12,552 nucleotides of DNA from Akkermansiaceae bacterium (GTDB taxonomy: Bacteria; Verrucomicrobiota; Verrucomicrobiia; Verrucomicrobiales; Akkermansiaceae): NCBI GenBank assembly GCA_023301545.1, contig JALZUI010000114.1, positions 1-12,552 of the forward strand. The letters run 5' to 3'. This document shows positions 4,996 to 12,552 of the stretch, piece by piece (within the stretch, counting starts at the first letter, position 1; the number at the start of each line of letters is the position of its first letter). Made by a program: the position numbers and the translations under genes. The notes beneath the pieces are model-generated. The model had not been told where the DNA came from and did no database searches. It saw only the letters and a list, made by a program, of their open reading frames with translations.

Positions 4996-6898
4996 TTTCG
5001 TAATACGTGTACCCATTCAAGGTTGCACGGAAACTATCCATCAAGTCACGTCGCTGCGTAGCGGTCAGTTTATCCTCGCGCACCGCACTTTCAGCAATCG
5101 CACGGAATTGCTTTTCGATCGTCTTCGGGTCATATTCTACATACGATAACACATCCGCCACCGTATCACCTTCCACCTCATTCGTGTACACCACCTTACC
5201 GTCTTCCACTCCCACGGAAACAACGTGAGGATCACCTAGCAGATTATGCAGGTCGCCTAAGGTTTCTTGATATGCTCCCACCAGAAAGGCTCCAATGAGG
5301 TAATTCTCTCCTGGCTTGCAGGTATGAATCGGGAGATGGCGTTTTGCTCCTTTAACATCGATAAAGCGATCCACTTTCCCATCACAGTCACAGGTAATAT
5401 CAGCGAGAATCGCCTGATTCATAGGTTCCTCATTTAGCCGCTGCAGTGGCATGATGGGGAACAATTGTTCGATCGCCCAGTGATCAGGCAAAGACTGGAA
5501 GACACTGAAGTTTGCATAATAAAAGCTAATCAAATTCGCCTCTAAAGTCGCTAGATCCTCAGGCACCTCCTCTAACTCCCCTAGTTGATCCGCAATCTTG
5601 GTAATCGTGTACCAATACATCTTTTCCCCATGAGCACGGGTACGTAACGAGATCACCCCATTATTAAAGAGTGAGCGAATCTGATCCCGATAAAAGAGAG
5701 TATCGTTAAAGCATTCCTGCAAGTGGTTAGGCTCTTGCGTATTAACGCGCGCCTGCACCTCCCAGAGGTTTTTGAGCATCTGATGATCTTCTGCTAGTGG
5801 AGCCTCGGGTTGCTCGTGGAGCTTAAACTCCGTGACATCCAGCACGTTAAACGTCAGCACGGAGTAATGCGCTACCACCGCTCGCCCAGATTCGGTCACG
5901 ATCGTGGGGTGGTCAACCCCTGCCTGGTTACAGGCATTTTGCACCACTTCTACTAAGTCTGTGGCGTATTCTTTAAGCCCGTAGTTACAGCTTGAAATGT
6001 AATTCGTATGGCTTCCGTCATAATCAATCGCCAAGCCACCTCCGAGATCAAGGATTCCCATAGGAGCGCCTTCATTAACTAAGTTTACATACACGCGCGC
6101 GGCCTCCTGACAGGCCTCTCGGATAACACGAATATTAGGAAGCTGTGATCCCTGATGATAATGAAAAAGCTCGAGGTGCTTCAGCGCTTTCCGGTTCTTG
6201 AGGCGATCCAGAGCGTCGATCAACTGCGAGGTATTAAGCCCAAAGGTGGAACGGTCGCCTCCTGACTCCGCCCAATGCCCTTCAGATTTAGCTGAAAGCC
6301 GGAAGCGAACTCCTAATTTCGGCTCAATTCCTAGGGCTTCAGCTCGGTCTAAAATTGCATCAACCTCTCCCGGCATCTCTACCACTAGGATAATTTGAAT
6401 GCCTGTCTGAGAAGCCTTGAGTGCCAAGTCGATAAACTCAACATCCTTGTACCCATTACAAATCAACAGGGCCTCGGGGTCTTTCAAATGCGCCAGCGCA
6501 ATCAAGAGTTCAGGCTTGGAGCCGCACTCAAGTCCGTAGTTGTACTTCTGCCCAAATTCCGTAATTTCTTCAATAACCTGTTGCTGTTGGTTGACCTTGA
6601 TTGGGTACACTCCGCGGTACGCCCCTTTATATTGGGAAGCCTCCATCGCTTGTAAAAAGGCCTGGTTCAGCGCCTCTATACGGCGGTTCAGCAAATTCCT
6701 AAAGCGTAATAGCAGAGGCACCGGGCGTCCTCGTTCACCTTGGTCTTGCACGATTTTTGAGAGAGACACGGCCGTCTCTCGTCCTTCGTCATCTTGCAGT
6801 CTAACTACGACCTCCCCGCAGTCATTAATATCGAAATATTCCTGCCCCCATTGCTCAATAGAGTAGAGTTCCCGTGCTGAATCAACCGTCCAAGACAT
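4988..6898 (-). CDS. speA: Biosynthetic arginine decarboxylase
   Basis: This PLP-dependent enzyme of the alanine-racemase fold-type III converts arginine to agmatine plus CO2, the first step of the arginine route to putrescine and higher polyamines. It is 636 residues from the ATG at 6898, the family's usual length. Landmarks in that numbering: WGQEYFDIN near 17-25; GVYPIKVNQQQQ with PLP lysine Lys101; GLECGSKPELL; HYHQGSQ (246-252); LDLGGGLAIDYDGS with the PLP-phosphate glycines at 286-288; and TCDCDGKVDRFID with active-site Cys503. A TTG at 6913, preceded by AGGGAG, would add five residues; the ATG was preferred because homologues begin near MSWTVDSARELY. The complete polyamine route is not here: no agmatinase or agmatine deiminase is nearby. 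The gene lies 72 nt downstream of the glycosidase on the same strand. Confidence 0.96.
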   Translation of the reverse strand: MSWTVDSARELYSIEQWGQEYFDINDCGEVVVRLQDDEGRETAVSLSKIVQDQGERGRPVPLLLRFRNLLNRRIEALNQAFLQAMEASQYKGAYRGVYPIKVNQQQQVIEEITEFGQKYNYGLECGSKPELLIALAHLKDPEALLICNGYKDVEFIDLALKASQTGIQIILVVEMPGEVDAILDRAEALGIEPKLGVRFRLSAKSEGHWAESGGDRSTFGLNTSQLIDALDRLKNRKALKHLELFHYHQGSQLPNIRVIREACQEAARVYVNLVNEGAPMGILDLGGGLAIDYDGSHTNYISSCNYGLKEYATDLVEVVQNACNQAGVDHPTIVTESGRAVVAHYSVLTFNVLDVTEFKLHEQPEAPLAEDHQMLKNLWEVQARVNTQEPNHLQECFNDTLFYRDQIRSLFNNGVISLRTRAHGEKMYWYTITKIADQLGELEEVPEDLATLEANLISFYYANFSVFQSLPDHWAIEQLFPIMPLQRLNEEPMNQAILADITCDCDGKVDRFIDVKGAKRHLPIHTCKPGENYLIGAFLVGAYQETLGDLHNLLGDPHVVSVGVEDGKVVYTNEVEGDTVADVLSYVEYDPKTIEKQFRAIAESAVREDKLTATQRRDLMDSFRATLNGYTYYEND

Positions 6899-6970
6899 AT
6901 GCTCTCTACCCAATCACAATCTCCCTCGCAGGCAACTCAAAAAAATAAACTCTTCAGGCCGTAGGCTGTA

Positions 6971-9280
6971 CTAATTTTTCAACCCAAAGAAGTTATGCTG
7001 CCCTTCTTTAGACGCCACAGGAGCGATCTCTGCATTATTCACCTCTGGAGCAAAAAGAGTCACTTCCTCACCCTTAGCTAAATCAATTTTCAAACGCCCG
7101 TCAGGAAGCTCTTGAACCGCCTTAGCATCAATTCCTTGGATACGATCTACCTCTATTTCGGCTTTAATGATACAAGGCTCACCAGCTAGGCTTTTTATTT
7201 TGATAAATGCTGTTGCTCCAGCCTTTCTCGACGCACTGATCTCGAAGCCTCCTTTTGCGAGAAGCCCATCGAAGCAAGTATTTTGCCATGACTCCGGCAC
7301 CGCAGGGAAAATACGAATCGTGTCACCCCAGCTCTGCAAGAGCATCATCTGCATAGAGTCACAGAGCGAGAAGGGGGTTTCCGTGACTGGTTGGTAGCGC
7401 CCCGTTTCGGTGTACATCGTCGTACAGTGAATCGCGGCAGGATTATCAGGAAACAGCTTCTGCATGTTCATGAAAATATCTAGGTACTTAGCTGATTTCT
7501 CACCATCGCCCAAGAGGGCATACATAGCGGCTACTCCGCTCCAAGAATAACCCGCATTGCCTGTTCCTGGGTAGTTAATCCAGTGATCAATTGATTTTTC
7601 CATCAGCTCAATATTCTCAGCCTGATCAATATTAATTTCACAGAGGGGGTAAACCATCATCAAATGAGAATAATGGCGATGCGACTGCTCGAAAGGGAAA
7701 TCCTTAGCGACCATGTACCCATTTTCACTAATCGGGTAGTCTACTAGGCGCGCAGAAATGTCTTTCCACTTAGGCAGCAGCTCGTCCTCTACCCCGTAGC
7801 GCTCTGCAATATGCGTCAAGGTTTTACAACCCCAGCGGAAGAGCGCTAGATTAAAGTTACAGTCCTCCCCGTCACCATATTCAGGCGAGCGTGAATGCGG
7901 GAGGTGCAGCTTCCCGTCCTCGCCTTCCTCCATATTATAAATGTAGGTATTTACTGACTTTTTGAGCAAAGGGAAAAATTTGTTTGTGATCCGCTCCTCA
8001 TCCATCGTGCGTTCTAGCATCAACCAATAATCATGACAGGTCCAGAGGAGCTCCCCCATAAAGCCTAACTTGTTAGAAGGAAACGGACTCGTGAAGTCCT
8101 GCGGACAGATCGTTGCCATTCCCGCGCACTCGCCCTTGTACTTAGCTGGCATATTCGCCACCAAGGTCGGTAAGCTTTCATCCATTTTAGTGAACAAGCT
8201 CTCTGCCACTTCCATTCGGTTAGCAGTCGTAAGGAACCAATATGATAACTGCGTGTTAAGATTGAACCAACCATTCGCCCAAGCAGTGTTCTCCACCATC
8301 CAAGGACCCATAGTATCCATATAGGCACGGCCTTGTCTCGCTCCGGCACCGAACTTGTAAACCTGAATCCAATAGAAGCCCTCCATCAGGGTATCCTCGA
8401 TACTAATAAAACTCTTTGGGTAATACTGATGCCACCAAGCCTGGTGCCTTTCTCGGAAGCTTTCGTAAGATTCCTCTTTCACTTTTTCTAGATGCGCCAC
8501 CGCCTCATCTACAGCGGTAGCCTGCGGGTAGCTATGCTCTACGGAGACGAGTAAAAGCTTAGACTCTCCTTCATTACGCAGTAGCCAGGCTGTACCTATT
8601 TCCCCACCAACCGCTAAGGTTTGACGGGATACTTTATAGCTCCCCACATCTTCTAGCACAGGATCTGGGTTGTATTGATACTTCGCCTGCGACCAAGAGA
8701 TTCGAGTGCGATTCGCTTTTTCCCCTTTTTCAGCCACTTCTTTTTCCGCTTGTAACCTAGCTGGAGCAATCGCCTTCAATGGAACAAACTGAATTTCCTC
8801 CGCGGTTTCACCACCTGAGGGGGTGAACTCGTAGGCAATGACCATATCATCACTATGAACAATCGCCTTCAATGCAATCTCTCCCGCAGTTGTCTTAATC
8901 ACCGCGACGGCCTCTGCATCATAGAGGTTTAGGCGTCCCGTAAAACCCGTGATCTCACCTTTCGTCTCCAAGATAAAATAGCCATTCGGAAGGCGTGATT
9001 TAGAAATAAAAGGGGTTGTCCCTGACTGCCTATCTTCTGCGTCCACTCGCCCTAGATCAATTCTCAGCTTACGCTTATCTACTTGGTAAAACATGGAGCC
9101 TAACATCCCGTTCCCTAAAAAAGGGGCGTCATACCACACTTCCGGAGACTTCTCCCATACCAGATCATGCTTACTTAAAAACGCACTCCAATCCACAGAA
9201 GCTCCTCTTAAGGCCATGCTACCTGCCAGCGTAAAAGAAAGCACTATAAAGGTTAAAATACGATTCACTGAGAATATCAT
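6971..9280 (-). CDS. Secreted GH95-like glycoside hydrolase (alpha-L-fucosidase/galactosidase family)
   Basis: 769 residues with a signal peptide (about 1-26, core ILTFIVLSFTLAGSMA). An N-terminal beta-sandwich (about 35-270, starting YDAPFLGNGMLGSMFY at 50-65) is followed by an (alpha/alpha)6 barrel (about 290-665) and a C-terminal beta domain. The match to GH95 is clear in several places: FNLNTQLSYW (339-348, with the paired Asn340/Asn342 that assist catalysis in this family); SPEY (465-468, Glu467 as candidate general acid); HRHYSHLMMVYP (534-545); and CDSMQMMLLQSWGDTIRIFPAVPESW (640-665) with LLAKGGFE. Known GH95 enzymes release terminal alpha-1,2-L-fucose or alpha-L-galactose by inversion. 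The usual QIDGNFG segment reads FSLCDSMQ here, so this is a divergent branch and substrate cannot be assigned. There is no transporter or other glycosidase next to it. Confidence 0.78.
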   Translation of the reverse strand: MIFSVNRILTFIVLSFTLAGSMALRGASVDWSAFLSKHDLVWEKSPEVWYDAPFLGNGMLGSMFYQVDKRKLRIDLGRVDAEDRQSGTTPFISKSRLPNGYFILETKGEITGFTGRLNLYDAEAVAVIKTTAGEIALKAIVHSDDMVIAYEFTPSGGETAEEIQFVPLKAIAPARLQAEKEVAEKGEKANRTRISWSQAKYQYNPDPVLEDVGSYKVSRQTLAVGGEIGTAWLLRNEGESKLLLVSVEHSYPQATAVDEAVAHLEKVKEESYESFRERHQAWWHQYYPKSFISIEDTLMEGFYWIQVYKFGAGARQGRAYMDTMGPWMVENTAWANGWFNLNTQLSYWFLTTANRMEVAESLFTKMDESLPTLVANMPAKYKGECAGMATICPQDFTSPFPSNKLGFMGELLWTCHDYWLMLERTMDEERITNKFFPLLKKSVNTYIYNMEEGEDGKLHLPHSRSPEYGDGEDCNFNLALFRWGCKTLTHIAERYGVEDELLPKWKDISARLVDYPISENGYMVAKDFPFEQSHRHYSHLMMVYPLCEINIDQAENIELMEKSIDHWINYPGTGNAGYSWSGVAAMYALLGDGEKSAKYLDIFMNMQKLFPDNPAAIHCTTMYTETGRYQPVTETPFSLCDSMQMMLLQSWGDTIRIFPAVPESWQNTCFDGLLAKGGFEISASRKAGATAFIKIKSLAGEPCIIKAEIEVDRIQGIDAKAVQELPDGRLKIDLAKGEEVTLFAPEVNNAEIAPVASKEGQHNFFGLKN

Positions 9281-9375
9281 CTTTCCATTCCAATCTCCCT
9301 TCCCTCTAAAAACAAGCCTAAAATCATCAAGGAAAGGCGCTTAGAACAGTAATCCTCTCGCAGATCTCCCCCAAA

Positions 9376-9388
9376 AAGTGTTGCACTT
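9376..9388. promoter_or_regulatory. Short palindrome upstream of fabH
   Basis: AAGTG (9376-9380) and CACTT (9384-9388) are exact inverted repeats around TTG, ending 21 nt before the fabH ATG. It could be a small operator half-site pair, but it resembles none of the fatty-acid regulator sites I know (FadR, FabR, FapR) and a repeat of this size occurs by chance. Confidence 0.2.
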
Positions 9389-9409
9389 CCTCACTGAGCA
9401 GATTAATTC

Positions 9410-10405
9410 ATGAGCATGTCACTTGCTCCAGTAACAATCGCGGGAACGGGAAGCTACCTTCCTGAAAAAGTTCTCACTAATGCCGACCTCGAAAAAATCG
9501 TCGATACTACCGATGACTGGATCACTTCGCGAACAGGAATCAAGGAACGCCGTATTGCTGCCGAGGGACAATCGACCTCAGACCTCGCTACCGAAGCGGC
9601 CAAAAAGGCGCTTGAACAAGCTCAGATTAACGCCGCCGACCTTGATCTCATCATTGTCGCCACAATTAGCCCTGACACCCTTACCCCTGCCACAGCCTGT
9701 TATGTACAGGATAATTTAGAAGCGCGTAAAGCAGTCGCATTTGACATCTCGGCGGCTTGCTCAGGCTTCCTCTACGCTATGGAAATGGCGCGCAACCTCA
9801 TTGGTGCCGGAACCTTCCAAAACGCTCTCATCATCGGTGCGGAAAAGCTCTCAGCCTTTACTAACTGGGATGATCGCAACACCTGTGTTCTTTTTGGCGA
9901 TGGCGCAGGAGCAGCAGTCCTCCGCAAGTCAGAAGAAGGCGAAGGAAGAATCCTAGCCATGGAAATCGGGACCGATGGAGCGCAAACAGACATTCTGAAT
10001 ATCCCAGGCGGGGGCTCGGCTTGCCCCATCACGATCGACAATGCTAATGACCGCCTAGCGTCCCTGTCCATGCTTGGTAAGGAAGTTTTCCGCCATGCCG
10101 TAACTCGTATGAAAACGGCTGCGATGAAAGTAGTCGAAGACGCAGGACTACAATCCAGCGACATCGCGCAAGTAATCCCCCACCAAGCGAACCTCCGTAT
10201 TATCGACGCGATTGCGGACCGTCTAACGATTGATAATGAGAAAGTCTACGTCAACTTAGACCGCTACGGGAACACTTCCGCCGCTGCTGTAGCAATTGCA
10301 CTCGACGAATCAGCGCGTACAGGAAAATTCAAACGCGGCGAAAACATTGTTTGTGTCGTTTTCGGAGCAGGACTCACTTGGGCCGCTGCTGCCATCGAAT
10401 GGTAA
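9410..10405 (+). CDS. fabH: Beta-ketoacyl-[acyl-carrier-protein] synthase III (KASIII)
   Basis: This cytosolic enzyme starts type II fatty-acid synthesis by condensing an acyl-CoA primer, normally acetyl-CoA, with malonyl-ACP. It is 331 residues, the normal length, and the catalytic triad is complete: Cys117 in DISAACSGFLYAME (112-125), His258 in VIPHQANLRII (255-265) and Asn288 in YGNTSAAA (286-293). The N-terminus GTGSYLPEKVLTNADLE and the DDWITSRTGIKERRI stretch (35-49) are characteristic. The ATG at 9410 has no clear Shine-Dalgarno; a second ATG at 9416 is possible. In many bacteria fabH follows rpmF and plsX; here it stands alone, divergent from the glycosidase (129-nt gap) and convergent with gltB. 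Confidence 0.96.
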   Translation: MSMSLAPVTIAGTGSYLPEKVLTNADLEKIVDTTDDWITSRTGIKERRIAAEGQSTSDLATEAAKKALEQAQINAADLDLIIVATISPDTLTPATACYVQDNLEARKAVAFDISAACSGFLYAMEMARNLIGAGTFQNALIIGAEKLSAFTNWDDRNTCVLFGDGAGAAVLRKSEEGEGRILAMEIGTDGAQTDILNIPGGGSACPITIDNANDRLASLSMLGKEVFRHAVTRMKTAAMKVVEDAGLQSSDIAQVIPHQANLRIIDAIADRLTIDNEKVYVNLDRYGNTSAAAVAIALDESARTGKFKRGENIVCVVFGAGLTWAAAAIEW

Positions 10406-10430
10406 GCTTTCGACCCTGAAACCAAGGCCT

Positions 10431-10468
10431 AAAAAAACCCTCCCCCTGTCATACAGGGCGGAGGGTTT
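10431..10468. terminator. Bidirectional intrinsic terminator between fabH and gltB
   Basis: AAACCCTCC-CCCTG (10435-10448) pairs with CAGGG-C-GGAGGGTTT (10454-10468), giving a 14-bp stem with one bulged C and a TCATA loop. On the - strand the stem is followed by seven T (complement of 10431-10437), a strong terminator for gltB whose stop is 24 nt upstream. On the + strand it is followed by TTTGTCTTT, adequate for fabH. The position between two convergent stops fits a shared terminator. Confidence 0.9.
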
Positions 10469-10491
10469 GTCTTTAATCAGCTAGCTAGAAG

Positions 10492-12552
10492 TTAGGCATT
10501 CTTGATCACACCTTCTTCACCTGCGTTTTCGTGCGCTTCTTCAGCAAGCTCTAGAGCGTGCTTTTGCTTAGGAATAACACGGACGATCTTCTTCACGTTC
10601 TTATCCCAATCAGCAAGGATTTCCTTAGCGCGTGCAGATCCTGTGAGCTCGAGGTGCTTCTCGATCTCTGCTTTGACCTCAGCAATGTGCTCTGGGCGTT
10701 TTACCTGGAGAGGCACGACCATTTCAGCATTGATCCGAGTTTGGAATTTGCCGTCTAGGTTGTAAACGTACGCTGTACCACCAGACATTCCGGCGCCAAA
10801 GTTTTGACCTGTACGACCTAGGATCGTGATGAGACCATTCGTCATGTACTCACAACCGTGATCGCCTGTTCCTTCAACAACTGCCGCCGCGCCTGAGTTA
10901 CGAACCCCAAAGCGCTCTCCAGCACAACCGTTAATGTAAACTGCTCCGCCAGTTGCTCCGTAGAGACAAGTATTTCCTACAATCGAGTTTTCCTCGGCCT
11001 TGAAGGAATGGCCAACAGGTGGATTGACGATGATTTGACCACCTGACATTCCTTTACCTACGTAGTCATTGCCTTCACCGATAACGTGGATATTAACCCC
11101 TTGTACAAGGAAGGTTCCTAGTGATTGTCCAGCTGTCCCTTTGAAGGTCAGGTTGATCGTTCCGTGTGGAACTACACGATTCCCTTCAAACTGCATCGCA
11201 AGGGCACCCGAGAGACGTGTCCCGAGGTTACGATCTGTATTGATCACATTGTACTCTAAGTTGACCGCTGGGCGATCCATTACGTTAGCTACCGGAGCAT
11301 CTTCTGAGGCATCCGTCGCCTTCGCAATATCCTTTAAAATATCAATGTCGACTGCAGGCTTATGGAGTCCGTCATTACGGTTTTGCTGACAAATACGGGC
11401 GATTTCCTCAGGCTTAACACCGCGGACTTTGGCAACCTCTGGACTAACGTCCTTGAGAATTGCGGAAAGATCTAATGTATTCGCCTTCGGGTGATTTGGA
11501 ACTTCACGCTGCTTTAGGTATTCAGGGTGCCCAATCAGCTCGTCAAGATTTCTGACCCCGATCGAAGCCATAATTTCACGCGCATCATTAGCCACACCAG
11601 TCATGAAGTTGATGACGTGCTCTGGAGTCCCTTTGAACTTCGCACGCCACTTAGGATCTGTTGTCGCCACCCCTACCGGACAGTTATTGAGGTGACACTT
11701 ACGGACGTAAACACAACCCATCGCAATCATTGCAATTGTACCGAAGTTAAACTGCTCTGCACCGAGAATCGCGCCCACAATGATATCTTTACCATTACGT
11801 AGTCCACCATCTGTTCTGAGCGTCACACGGCTCCGTAGGTTATTAAGAATCAGCGCCTGTTGAGCTTCTGAGGTTCCTAGTTCCCATGGTAGCCCTGCGT
11901 ACTTAGTAGAGGAAAGTGGAGAGGCTGCTGTACCGCCATCATGTCCTGAGATCAGGATGTTATCAGCATTAGCTTTTGCTACTCCAGCGGCAATCGTACC
12001 CACTCCCGCTTCTGACACGAGTTTCACGGTAACCTTTGCCTTAGGATTCACTTCCTTGAGGTCATGAATCAGCTGTGCAAGGTCCTCAATCGAATAAATA
12101 TCGTGGTGCGGAGGAGGTGAAATCAGTTGCACTCCTGGCTGCGTATGACGCAGACGCGCAATGAGAGCATTCACCTTATGACCTGGGAGCTGGCCTCCTT
12201 CCCCTGGCTTAGCGCCTTGAGCCATCTTAATCTCTAGCTCATCAGCATTAACGAGGTAGTGCGCAGAAACCCCAAAACGTCCTGAAGCCACTTGCTTAAT
12301 CGCAGAGCGAGCAAGGTCTCCATTAGGGTATGGTTTGAAACGCTTCTGGTCTTCGCCACCTTCACCCGAATCAGACTTTGCTCCGATGCGGTTCATCGCA
12401 ATCGCGAGCGTCTCGTGAGCCTCTGGAGAGAGTGCCCCCATCGACATTGCTGCGGTCGTAAAGCGACGCATGATGTTTTCTGCGGGTTCTACTTCTTCTA
12501 GTGGAATCGCTCCTGACTCTTTTGGTACAAAGGTCAAAATATCTTTAAGCGC
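10492..12552 (-). CDS. gltB: Glutamate synthase large subunit, C-terminal part (5' end outside window)
   Basis: About 686 residues are visible and the frame stays open to the right edge, so the N-terminal glutaminase domain and central domain lie outside. The enzyme transfers the amide nitrogen of glutamine to 2-oxoglutarate, yielding two glutamates (GOGAT). Visible is the FMN-binding synthase barrel: MSMGALSPEAHE, DSGEGGED, PGEGGQLPGHKV and SGHDGGTAASP. Next come the three 3Fe-4S ligands in CVYVRKCHLNNCPVG (C-x5-C-x4-C, codons at 11713-11715, 11695-11697 and 11680-11682), the same spacing as in characterised GltS. The C-terminal GXGXG beta-helix (about visible residues 435-600) includes GEGNDYVGKGMSGG. 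No small subunit gltD follows on this strand; fabH lies there instead, in the opposite direction. A terminator follows the stop. Confidence 0.97.
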   Translation of the reverse strand, partial: ALKDILTFVPKESGAIPLEEVEPAENIMRRFTTAAMSMGALSPEAHETLAIAMNRIGAKSDSGEGGEDQKRFKPYPNGDLARSAIKQVASGRFGVSAHYLVNADELEIKMAQGAKPGEGGQLPGHKVNALIARLRHTQPGVQLISPPPHHDIYSIEDLAQLIHDLKEVNPKAKVTVKLVSEAGVGTIAAGVAKANADNILISGHDGGTAASPLSSTKYAGLPWELGTSEAQQALILNNLRSRVTLRTDGGLRNGKDIIVGAILGAEQFNFGTIAMIAMGCVYVRKCHLNNCPVGVATTDPKWRAKFKGTPEHVINFMTGVANDAREIMASIGVRNLDELIGHPEYLKQREVPNHPKANTLDLSAILKDVSPEVAKVRGVKPEEIARICQQNRNDGLHKPAVDIDILKDIAKATDASEDAPVANVMDRPAVNLEYNVINTDRNLGTRLSGALAMQFEGNRVVPHGTINLTFKGTAGQSLGTFLVQGVNIHVIGEGNDYVGKGMSGGQIIVNPPVGHSFKAEENSIVGNTCLYGATGGAVYINGCAGERFGVRNSGAAAVVEGTGDHGCEYMTNGLITILGRTGQNFGAGMSGGTAYVYNLDGKFQTRINAEMVVPLQVKRPEHIAEVKAEIEKHLELTGSARAKEILADWDKNVKKIVRVIPKQKHALELAEEAHENAGEEGVIKNA

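Noticed and set aside
6911..6913. TTG at 6913 as the speA start
   Set aside because: It has an acceptable AGGGAG at good spacing, but homologues begin at the MSW-like residues encoded from the ATG at 6898. It remains possible.
6917..6926. Identical 10-mer CAATCTCCCT upstream of speA and, at 9291-9300, of the glycosidase gene
   Set aside because: On the coding strand it reads AGGGAGATTG, which contains a Shine-Dalgarno-like core. Distances to the start codons differ (18 and 10 nt to the ATGs), so a shared regulatory site is not supported.
6941..6970. Possible terminator after the glycosidase gene (small bulged stem at 6955-6968 then a T run on the - strand)
   Set aside because: The stem has only five pairs with a bulge, and the T run begins several bases later behind AAGAGTTTA. 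Too weak to call.
9381..9409. TTGCAC plus TAATTC read as a fabH promoter
   Set aside because: The -10 would abut the ATG and place the transcript start inside the gene; it would work only with a later start codon, for which there is no evidence.
1..12552. Defence system, prophage, transposon, CRISPR array or biosynthetic cluster
   Set aside because: No integrase, transposase, Cas, toxin, nuclease or long repeat arrays are seen; every long reading frame belongs to a recognisable housekeeping or carbohydrate-related family.

Overview
The window looks like an ordinary chromosomal stretch from a free-living Gram-negative bacterium, probably a member of the Verrucomicrobiota (Opitutae-like). That placement is an inference from gene content: a secreted protein pairing an SHD1-like domain with a DUF1080-like fold, a large GH95-like exo-glycosidase, a C-minus L31 ribosomal protein, biosynthetic arginine decarboxylase and bacterial-type PlsY/GpsA. 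There is no marker gene that proves it. All eleven protein genes are either complete or cut only by the window edges. I see no insertion sequence, integrase, CRISPR array, tRNA or rRNA.

Layout, left to right. (1) 3-380, + strand: the 3' end of a YgfZ/GcvT-like folate-binding protein. It converges on (2) 400-1086, - strand, a spermidine-synthase-fold protein that lacks the usual spermidine synthase signature, and (3) 1228-2055, - strand, a secreted SHD1 + DUF1080-like protein. (4) A divergent intergenic region (about 2056-2180) leads into a + strand cluster: an exported cyclophilin (2181-2747), plsY (2790-3527) and gpsA (3514-4512). GpsA makes sn-glycerol-3-phosphate and PlsY acylates it, so the last two encode consecutive steps at the entry to phospholipid synthesis, and the genes overlap by 14 nt. 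(5) The type B L31 gene (4632-4904) has its own recognisable promoter and a strong terminator. It converges on (6) speA (4988-6898, - strand). (7) Upstream of speA on the same strand is a GH95-like glycoside hydrolase (6971-9280). (8) fabH (9410-10405, + strand) is divergent from the hydrolase and converges, through a bidirectional terminator, on (9) the 3' two-fifths or so of gltB (10492-12552, - strand), which runs off the right edge.

Functionally the region mixes lipid biosynthesis (plsY, gpsA, fabH), nitrogen and polyamine metabolism (gltB, speA), translation (L31), Fe-S-related maintenance (ygfZ-like) and two exported proteins of likely polysaccharide or envelope relevance. I did not find a convincing new biological system. 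The second-look items are small-scale: a perfect 25-bp tandem duplication at the L31/speA terminator, a hairpin that would bury the plsY ribosome-binding site and start codon, an A8 tract in the plsY/gpsA overlap, a palindrome abutting the L31 promoter, and several proteins whose key residues or domain combinations depart from the textbook family. No gap longer than 150 bp lacks a gene.
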